Below are positions 57,031-64,000 of a stretch of 64,000 bases of DNA, one piece after another. Numbering within the stretch: position 1 is the stretch's first letter; each line of letters begins with the position of its first letter. The translations under genes were made by a program, and so were the position numbers. Origin of the DNA: Nereocystis luetkeana (taxonomy: Eukaryota; Sar; Phaeophyceae; Laminariales; Laminariaceae); NCBI GenBank assembly GCA_031213475.1, contig JARUPZ010000005.1:9108848-9172847 (forward strand), read 5' to 3'. The notes under the pieces are model-generated. The model searched no databases and was not told the DNA's origin. It saw only the letters and a list, made by a program, of their open reading frames with translations.

Positions 57031-57310
57031 CCCCCACTGTAGCGCAGCAAGTGCCCTCTACTGTCATCATCGTCATCATCATCATCATCCCCCGCAACCT
57101 CACCCTCCTGCTTCCCGGCGTTTCCATCGTGGCCTGTTGGTTGGAAGAGGCGTCTCACTATTATGGTACAGGCCAGGCTACTCAGAGAGCCGTTGACCGA
57201 GCCTAAACACGCGGTATACGTGTACAGTAGTAGTAGGTGGTGTACCTTTCAACCATCAATCAATGGCATGGCGTGCGTGCTGTCATGAGTTCGCTCCTTC
57301 TGATCGTCCC
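57031..57310. other. Unassigned stretch
   Basis: A short (ATC)n run at 57064-57088. No gene recognised. Confidence 0.4.
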
Positions 57311-57312
57311 CG

Positions 57313-57407
57313 TCTTTTAGTGCTGCAGTCTCGTTTTGGGGACAAAACACTCGGAAGTTGACTTGTTTGTCCTCCGAAATGGGACTGCGGTTCTATTAAT
57401 AGGTTAA
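57313..57407. mobile_element. MITE-B copy 9
   Basis: CTTTTAGTGCTGCAGTCTCG at the left; the right end is worn (GGTTCTATTAATAGGTTAA). Confidence 0.8.
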
Positions 57408-57524
57408 GGGTCAAGATATCCTGGTTCAACGGTAGTATGATATGATATTAATGCACCAGGAACACCCTAGGGGCTCTCTCTCGCCCATCGCTGCGCCGCA
57501 CGTTAGCTATGCATATCATTGTTA

Positions 57525-57665
57525 TTGTTCCCACCTTACAACGTGTATATCATGTGAGCTTCAACGTTGATCACCCAAAAGCCCTCCGCCGAAAAAAGAA
57601 AACCACGGAAAAATAGGAAACCTATCTATGCACGAGGTCTATCAACCTTCGATGTCTACTTCCCT
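57525..57665 (-). repeat. R1 repeat, diverged
   Basis: GAGCTTCAACGTTGATCACCC and GGTCTATCAACCTTCGATG. Confidence 0.65.
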
Positions 57666-57764
57666 CTAATACGACACTCCATGACATATGTGTTTGTCTT
57701 TGCTCCCTCGTGCATCTCAATATGTACTCGTCACTTACTTACCTATGCTTAATGTTATCTTTAC

Positions 57765-57870
57765 TCTCCTTCCCACCCGACAATGTGTATATCAACATGC
57801 GAGCTTCAACGTTGATCGCACAAAAACACTCCGCCGAAAAAACAAAAACAAAAGGAAACCAAAGGGCCCC
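57765..57870 (-). repeat. R1 repeat, diverged
   Basis: CCACCCGACAATGTG and GCGAGCTTCAACGTTGATCG. Confidence 0.65.
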
Positions 57871-57889
57871 TTTGTTGTACGTTAGGAAA

Positions 57890-58178
57890 GGGTTGTACCC
57901 TGGACTGGGTAATCGATCGATCTTTTTTACCCCGATGGCTCAGTAGTAGGTATACAACACCTTCACGTGTGACGTCGTCGGCAGGACATACATGGGTTCG
58001 AATCTCGCTTCGAACGCTCCTTTTTGTCTGAACGCTTGCTGCGCGTGCGTGCCTAAAAATGTAACATCTCCCTGGTTCCCCAGGTAGGTATAATATTGAA
58101 ACGAAGCGGGTATATAGGCCAGCGTATACGGCCGTACGCGGTACCGACGCCCCAAAGATCCCGCCGGTCAAGGGGGGG
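57890..58178 (+). mobile_element. SINE-3, best copy
   Basis: The tRNA-like head has CCCCGATGGCTCAGTAGTAG (A-box side) and CATGGGTTCGAATCTCG (B box, ~57992-58006). The body goes through CTTGCTGCGCGTGCG to GGCGCC-like sequence before AAAGATC. No clear A-tail. Confidence 0.75.
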
Positions 58179-58224
58179 AGGGGGGTACTCTTTTTTTGTT
58201 CCTTGCCTTGGTCATTTGATTATT

Positions 58225-58410
58225 ATTGACCACGTATCCCTTTCGAGACGCCTTTTAGTGGGGGGGGGGGGGGTAATAAGCCCGACGCCTTTTAGGGGGG
58301 GGGGGGGGGGGTAATAAGGGTCACCCTGGATTCGGTAATCGATCGTTCTTTTACCCCAATAATAGCTCGTACTGTACCTGGTAGGTAATACCGTCACACA
58401 TATATATGTA
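58225..58410 (+). repeat. G-run duplication and SINE-3 fragment
   Basis: GACGCCTTTTAG plus a run of 14-18 G and TAATAAG occurs twice (58239-58284, 58284-58318). Then comes a SINE-3 start (CCTGGATTCGGTAATCGATC) with TACCTGGTA at 58375-58383 in its A-box region. Confidence 0.7.
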
Positions 58411-58417
58411 TGCATAT

Positions 58418-58500
58418 TATTATTCCTCTTGCCATCTGACAATGTGCAGCATGATCTTCGACATGGATCACTCGTAACTTTCCCGAAAGAAGAAATCATC
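58418..58500 (-). repeat. R1 repeat
   Basis: TTATTATTCCTCTTGCCATC through CCCGAAAGAAGAAATC. Confidence 0.82.
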
Positions 58501-59125
58501 AACCCGTTTTGGTCATCTGATAAAGTGCAGTGCTTATTATTCCAATGATTGATACCTTCCACACATAAAATGGTAACTAGAATCCAATGACGTAAAAACG
58601 TTGAAAGTGCTATTAATATTAAGGACACAAAAATCTCCTTGCGTCATTTATTTGCAATAATAACCTGTTTCATTTCAGATTTTATTCTTGTAATAAAATT
58701 GTTGTCTTTGTTGTTCCTATTTATTTCCTGGTCTTCTTGCTTTTTTTTTTGTGGTTGGTTGTGTTTTCCTAGTACCCAGTTTCCTCTGAAAAATAAAAGC
58801 GGCCAGAAATGCGCCAGGCTCCGATGTCTCGAGCGAGAACTCCGGCCACACAACATAAACGACCCTCAAACTTGGTAACGAGCACTCTCAAACCAGTCAG
58901 TGGAGCAAACGGCCTCGAAGGTTTGACGTCATTTATTTCGTGCCCTGTGCGGCGAGGAATCGGTGGCGGCGGCGGCAGGTAGGTAGGTGCTGTGTGTTGA
59001 AAGCACAGGTTATATTGTTTGGGCAGTGATCGGAAATGGTTCATGTCTACCGACGGCACTATACCCTGGGGTTTCTACACGATGAAAAGGAAATCCTGTT
59101 TTGCTTCCCGGTTCCGGCTTCCCAT
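58501..59125. other. Unassigned stretch
   Basis: A polypyrimidine-rich segment (58655-58770) and short frames. No recognised gene. Confidence 0.4.
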
Positions 59126-59129
59126 GCGA

Positions 59130-59262
59130 TTCAGCCTCTCACAGTCTGTGGCCACAAAATTACTCTAGTATCTCTCTAGGGTAAATAATCAGACGGAGAC
59201 CGGGTGTACTGATGAAGCTGGGTATTGAAAGAACGATCCAATGCGAAGACAGCACACTTACT
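59130..59262 (+). mobile_element. LINE 3' terminus
   Basis: CAGTCTGTGGCCACAAAAT, CCGGGTGTACTGATGAAGC, AACGATCCAATGCGAAGAC. It matches 54865-54970. Confidence 0.7.
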
Positions 59263-59294
59263 TGCTCCTATTAACCGACGTTTCAACAATCAAT

Positions 59295-59420
59295 TAATTT
59301 TTCCTGATTCTTGCCATATCCGACGATCGGTGTTGTACACATAAATATAGGTAGCACGATGAGCTTCAACGTTGATCACTCACAAAAAAAAAACACTCCG
59401 AAAAAAGAAAACCGCAAGGA
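59295..59420 (-). repeat. R1 repeat, diverged
   Basis: TCTTGCCATATCCGACGATCG and GAGCTTCAACGTTGATCACTC. Confidence 0.65.
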
Positions 59421-60233
59421 GGAAAGTAAAGGAGCCCCCCTCTATTGACACTGAGCGTATAATATATCGTGCTGTTGATTATACCGTAAAGAGCGTCTAG
59501 TCGACGACGACAGTGTTAGGGGTAAGGCAGCGTGGACCTAGGGATCGACTACTGCTAGCAGGCTGATGCCTTTGGCTCTGTTCTGGTCACTCACACGAGG
59601 TGCTTGACGATGTTACACAGACTCTTTTTGTATTATTAGTCGATGCGTGCCTCGCCAGATAGATGTCTTCTGAACCAAAAGGGGCGCGGCGCTCATCAGA
59701 AAAACAGGCGATAACGCCTGCCAGGTATGATAAGGAAGGGGACGATTGTTACAAACAATAACGCCGCAACAGAGGAGAGGAAATACCATAACACTAGCCC
59801 ACCCTGAAGGGTCGCATATATATGCTGATTCATAGAAAACTCAGCCACGAACAAAAACACTCCCAAGAATTCGGAGAATATAGATCGAAGATGGGGCACT
59901 TCACAACCCACTCCACCGACACCTTTAACTTGCAAGACCGTATGTACCTGGTAGTCGATTACACGTGGATACACTGCGAGGGAGAGGTGCGATCTCGTTT
60001 TTCGCAGCAGCACTCGATTTTTTCTTCCAGAAAGACGGGGAAAAGGTTTTTCCAACAACACCGAGATAAAAACAGACCTTGATCGAGGTGTTTTCGGGAA
60101 AAAAAGATGTATCTAGTCGAGGGAAAAAACGGTCGACTTTTTTTTTACTCGAGTTAGATAACCCTGCTTCCTTGATTATTTTATTGCCGTTATTATGTGT
60201 TACTGCTGTCGAGGAACGAAATCGAGCGTTGAA
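59421..60233. other. Unassigned stretch
   Basis: Short frames on both strands at 59696-60082 without domains. No repeat family recognised. Confidence 0.4.
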
Positions 60234-60234
60234 C

Positions 60235-60343
60235 TATTACGGGGGACCATAGTTAACAGGACCTACGGTATACATAAAAACCTATATGTTTAACAATTTT
60301 TACCAACAATATTTGGTCCTGTTAACTATGGTCCCCCGTAATA
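60235..60343 (-). mobile_element. MITE-A copy 29
   Basis: Near-consensus, both termini intact, TA flanks. Confidence 0.95.
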
Positions 60344-60424
60344 AAACGATCGCATCATCAACATCCCTGCCGCTCTTGACGGACGGCAGAAAAAAAATAA
60401 AATAAGAAACAACAAATAGAGTAG

Positions 60425-60580
60425 ACAAGCTGAAAGTTGGCACGGAAGGGAGGTAGGTAGACTTGGTGCATGGGTTTCCTTTTTTTGTTTCCGAGGTTTT
60501 CTTGTTTCGGGAAAGTTATGAGTGATCCATGTTGAAGATCATGCTGCACATTGTCGGATGGCAAGAGAAATAATAATAAT
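60425..60580 (+). repeat. R1 repeat
   Basis: GCTGAAAGTTGGCACGGAAG through GATGGCAAGAGAAATAATAA. Confidence 0.88.
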
Positions 60581-60661
60581 AAGAATGAGAGTGAAAAGGG
60601 CTACAACCTATACTACTGCTGACTCTCTTCATACATACGGTGGGCATGCTATTATTGCTAT

Positions 60662-60830
60662 TATTACTTTATTATAAGGCTTGCCATCCGACAAGCTAGC
60701 TGCATGCAGCATGAGCTTCAACGTTGCGATCACTCAAAATATTCCTGGAAGAAGAAATCCCCGGGAACGGAGGAAACCTGTGCGCAAGGGAGCTCGCGCA
60801 AGGCCTATCTACTTTTTTTCTACGTCTACT
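60662..60830 (-). repeat. R1 repeat
   Basis: TTATTACTTTATTATAAGGC then TTGCCATCCGACAAGC. Inverted relative to the copy at 60425. Confidence 0.8.
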
Positions 60831-61049
60831 TCCATGTCATCACAACCCATCATCTATCTGTGATGGGAGCAAAAAAAAAACTAATGCATCCCCCAACGTG
60901 ATCTATATATCTGTATATACGCATGTGTATGTAGTATGTATAATAGTACCAGGTATACGAAATTCTGGTATACCATGGTACGAAGTATATTTTGTAGCCC
61001 CAGAAGGTATTCCGTCTATAATTTTATCAGTCTGTGAGTGTTGGGTGTG

Positions 61050-61205
61050 TGTGTTCTGCCGTTCAATTCTACCCGTCGACATCCAGCACAACCAGTGTCC
61101 GCACCGATTCTCTTATCGGGTTGAGCAGAGTATAGATATAGGCAATGCAGGGCCATATGCCCATTGTGTGCTGGATACGACAGATACGACAGGCACGACA
61201 GGCAA
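61050..61205 (-). mobile_element. LINE 3' end fragment
   Basis: CTACCCGTCGACATCCAGC, ACAACCAGTGTCCGCACCG and TACGACAGGCACGACAGG. Same order as 26155-26340. Confidence 0.65.
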
Positions 61206-61964
61206 CACTCTACTGGGTCGTAGGATGCGTCGAAAAAGAGAAAAAGAGAAAAAAAAAAAAGCGTGAAAACGGAGAAACAGAAAATATAAACGCGTTCCAC
61301 CGTAAAAAACCCTGCAGTGTATTATAACATACCAGGTAAATGTTAACATTATTAGTAGGCCACCCAGTCAGGCGCAGAATGAATGAAGGCCACATGATGT
61401 ACTCGTACGTACTGTCTGCTTTATAGGTGTATGTATCCCTTCGAATAACGGCTGTGTATGTTGGTACGTATTAGCAAGTGATTTTGCGCGAGTTTGATGC
61501 ACATATATATATGTATGTACGAACCAACATCACAATGTGATGTTGTACATCGTCTCCAACGTCCTGTGATACCTACAACAAACACTGAACAGTTTTAAGT
61601 AACCGAAAAATATAAGTATCGGCGCTCGCTCTGCCCGTCACTGCGCCAAGCAAAAAACGAAACTATGTGTGCGTGGTATGCAGCGACAAATAGAGCAGTA
61701 ATATATCATCACCCTGAAAAACAAACAAAAACATACAGGGCACACCCGTATATATATGACGAGGAGCGGGAAACCTGTGACTCAGGCTGGATTTCTTGTT
61801 AATAGTCGGGGGGGTGCGTCTTTCTACACTACTATAACTCCGGTATAAAGACTCATTCCGGATTTCCTATTTTTTCTCGCAAAATCTTAGCTTGTGCAAG
61901 CCTTTCATATATTGGCTCATTTATTTTATTTTATAACATACTCACTCGCCGGTGCCCTGCAGGT
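61206..61964. other. Unassigned stretch
   Basis: TACCAGGTA at 61330-61338, short AT repeats, no gene. Confidence 0.4.
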
Positions 61965-62312
61965 TTTATTTATTTATTTATTTTTTTTTCCATCCCATTC
62001 ATTATCTTCGCACATCTTCTTCTCTCTCTCCTTCCAACTCGTAACTCAGATCCGGGGTCACATAGCAGGCTCTTCTCCCCCCTTCCCGCTACGGTACGTG
62101 CCTTCATTTTTATCGCGAGAAGATTTCAGCCTTTTCTTCCCTCGTCGACTCGCATCGAATTGTGCCTACCCACGCTGCAAGGCGCTCTCAACAATTGAAT
62201 CCCTTTTTTTATTTTTGCAAATAAAGTCAAAGTCCGACCCTCCTAGGGCTCGAACCCAGGATTCAAACAAGTAGAATTCGAGGTTAACCACTTGAACCAC
62301 CGGGGCGACCGG
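61965..62312 (-). mobile_element. SINE-1, full-length reference copy
   Basis: On the minus strand: head GGTCGCCCCGGTGGTTCAAG, B box TGGGTTCGAGCCCTAGG, body CGATGCGAGTCGACGAGGG and GGCACGTACCGTAGCGGG, tail AATGGGATGG then A-rich (AAATAAATAAATAAATAAA). About 345 bp. The head resembles a tRNA, so pol III transcription is expected for an intact copy. Confidence 0.88.
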
Positions 62313-62389
62313 TATATATACTGCTGTACGCAAAGAAGTTCGATGTGTCCACGTACAGTAGTATGTAAAACATAATAGGAAGTAGACAT

Positions 62390-62530
62390 AGAAGGTAGAT
62401 AGACTTGGTGTACAAGTATAGGTTTCCTTCGACATACAATTACACAGATTTCTTCTTTCATGAATGTTTTGATTGATCAACGTGAAAGCTCATATATATG
62501 CTGCATATCGATTGTCGGATGGCAAGCCTC
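62390..62530 (+). repeat. R1 repeat, subtype with GAATGTTTTGATTG
   Basis: GATAGACTTGGTGTACAAG through GATTGTCGGATGGCAAGCC. A short repeat of its 3' end follows at 62552-62580. Confidence 0.8.
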
Positions 62531-62579
62531 TAATAAAACTAACAATTATAATGCTGCACATTGTCGGATGGCAAGATAA

Positions 62580-62965
62580 TTAATAAAGGAACGCCTGCTT
62601 CAAATCGTCTCGGTGACCACTCAGGTCGCCATTTCGAGGAGGGTGTCGAGGTTCAAGCTTCAGCTTAGGGGCCGCCAAGAAGGACGAAGGAACAGAGGGG
62701 GGAGGGACGACAGACCCACACCGATGGCGGGGGGATGGAGCTTGGATGCAGTTGAGGATTTAAGAATAGAACGTAATGAGAAGGAAGGAGTAAATACAAC
62801 AATTAATTAGAGTAGGCAAGCCGAAAGTTGGCACGGAAGGGAGGTAGACTTGGTGCATGGGTTTCCTTTTGTTTCCGAGGTTTTCTTCTTTCGGGAAAGT
62901 TATGAGTGATCCATGTTGAAGATAATAATGCTGCACATTGTCGGATGGCAAGATAAATAATATTA
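62580..62965 (+). repeat. R1, longest copy
   Basis: The 5' part GGAACGCCTGCTTCAAATCG and GACCCACACCGATGGCGG, the middle GCCGAAAGTTGGCACGGAAG, and the 3' part GATGGCAAGATAAATAATA. About 385 bp with a TAA-type tail and no ORF. It behaves like a SINE or a non-autonomous LINE derivative. No convincing pol III boxes, though AGGTTCAAGC occurs at ~62650. Confidence 0.75.
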
Positions 62966-63184
62966 ATTATTATAATAATGTATAACCACTATAATATACG
63001 GCGCGCGGCGCCGTCTCTCCGCGCTACCTATACCTTCATGCCCGCGGTGAATGTCCTTCGGTGTGGAGAGAGGCGCGTCCCGCCCCTCTGTCAGTGTGCC
63101 GCTATATACTGCGCGCTTAAGAATCCGGCAATAATAATGCCTCTTCTTATTCACCGTTTTTGCCGCTATTCAGCTATTATTAAC
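62966..63184. other. Unassigned stretch
   Basis: Contains GGCGCGCGGCGCC near 63000. No gene seen. Confidence 0.4.
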
Positions 63185-63303
63185 ATTACGGGGGACCATA
63201 GTAAATAGGACCAAACATTGGTAGTAACAAATGGGGAAACATGTAGGTTTTGTATACCACAGGTATACAGTAGTAGGTCCTATTAACTATGGTTCCCCGT
63301 AGT
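63185..63303 (+). mobile_element. MITE-A copy 30
   Basis: Has an extra TATACAGTAGTAGG before the right GGTCC region (63263-63279). Confidence 0.88.
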
Positions 63304-63527
63304 AGTAGCTATTATTATTCATACAGCACAGCAGCACACTCGTTTAGCACAGCAGCAGCAGGATATATATATATATATATATCCGCTCTCTTTTCTTGCC
63401 ACAGCTGCTGCTGCGCCAACAACAAAAAAAAAAGAAAAAACGCCTCGGAGAGGAGCTATTGAGCGCTACGTACGTAGACTCCTCGTGTCAAACAGTTTGC
63501 GCGCCGTGTGCTCTTCCCTGATGGCCG

Positions 63528-63625
63528 CCCTTTGGGAACTGCAGTCTCGTTTTGTGGGGACAAACCACTGAAATTCTAAGCAATTTATCCCCAAAACGGG
63601 ATTGCGGTCCTGAAAGGGGTAATAT
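63528..63625. mobile_element. MITE-B copy 10
   Basis: GGGAACTGCAGTCTCGTTTTG at the left, GGATTGCGGTCCTGAAAGGGG at the right; the TTAA flanks are worn. Confidence 0.8.
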
Positions 63626-63659
63626 AAGGGGCATTTGGATATATATGGTGTACTCATGG

Positions 63660-63940
63660 ATTCCGAACGGTCCTTACATTTCCGTCCATGCCAAGATTTT
63701 ATTATTATGCGTGCGTATTGATTACTATAAATCTGGGCGGATATTTAGGGAGCGTTGTGGGGCAAACAAATGTGAGGTCTATGAACTTTCCTTATACATT
63801 TCCGTGCGGGTCAAGATTTACTACCTGGTATATTTTTTTACCCCAGACCAAGATTATTCCTCTCTGCAGATCAAGATTACACCATGCACAAGTTATACGA
63901 AATACCTGGTAATCTTGATCTGGACGGAAATATAATATGG
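63660..63940. repeat. Clustered CAAGATT repeats
   Basis: TTACATTTCCGTCCATGCC and ATACATTTCCGTGCGGGTC precede CAAGATT twice. Two more CAAGATTA words follow, and the inverted AATCTTGATCTGGACGG is at 63911-63927. It may be part of a terminal-inverted-repeat element that leaves the window. Confidence 0.55.
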
Positions 63941-64000
63941 ATCGTTGGGGAACACTTACTTTTTACGAATTCGAAACGGCCCTTTACTTATTTTTCCGTA

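Noticed and set aside
57890..58010. tRNA gene with GGTTCGAATC box
   Set aside because: The copies at 44740 and 19331 and the partial copy at 58317 mark it as a repeat family (SINE-3). No clean cloverleaf was found.

Overview
The window looks like repeat-dense nuclear DNA of a eukaryote, most likely an alga or a related protist. The reasons are LINE, SINE, LTR-retrotransposon and MITE remains layered on one another, long trinucleotide arrays, possible introns, and no operons or ribosome-binding sites. A stramenopile (for example brown algal) source would fit, but nothing here proves it. I recognise no complete host gene. Most long open frames are low-complexity repeats or shadows.

Layout. 1-3550: unassigned DNA, one dispersed repeat, a minisatellite and one MITE. 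3777-9619: a well-bounded LTR retrotransposon with two LTRs, a 4-bp target duplication and a GC-rich 929-codon ORF. The ORF encodes a Ty3/gypsy-type integrase (zinc finger, DD35E core, chromodomain-like and Tudor-like tail). No gag or reverse transcriptase is visible. A run of ~95-nt repeats lies downstream of the ORF. 10180-13000: SINE and LINE 3' ends. 13000-21000: mixed repeats, one possible host exon pair (~16.8-17.55 kb) and long (TAA)n arrays. 21000-31300: LINE 3' fragments, tRNA-derived SINEs and a 276-bp solo-LTR-like repeat in two copies. 31300-40700: MITEs, (GAG)n, a 680-bp (TAG)n array and tetranucleotide repeats. 40771-43628: a decayed LINE with recognisable reverse-transcriptase motifs, flanked by a ~55-bp direct repeat. 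43700-64000: more SINE, LINE, R1, MITE and microsatellite sequence, a (TAG)n array of ~610 bp and two minisatellites.

Two small MITE families dominate. MITE-A (~105 bp, about 30 copies) has TA-flanked termini of the form TTACGGGGGACC. MITE-B (~95 bp, 10 copies) sits at TTAA with termini CCCTTTTAG, resembling piggyBac ends. A third dispersed family (R1, about 27 copies) usually ends at a TAA-type microsatellite and probably seeds several of the long arrays.

The most unusual signal is a 9-mer, TACC(A/T)GGTA, present in nearly 40 exact copies. By comparing repeat copies with and without it, I can show in many cases that it is an extra 7 bp placed exactly at a TA dinucleotide. It behaves like the excision footprint of a TA-targeting transposon that is not itself in the window.
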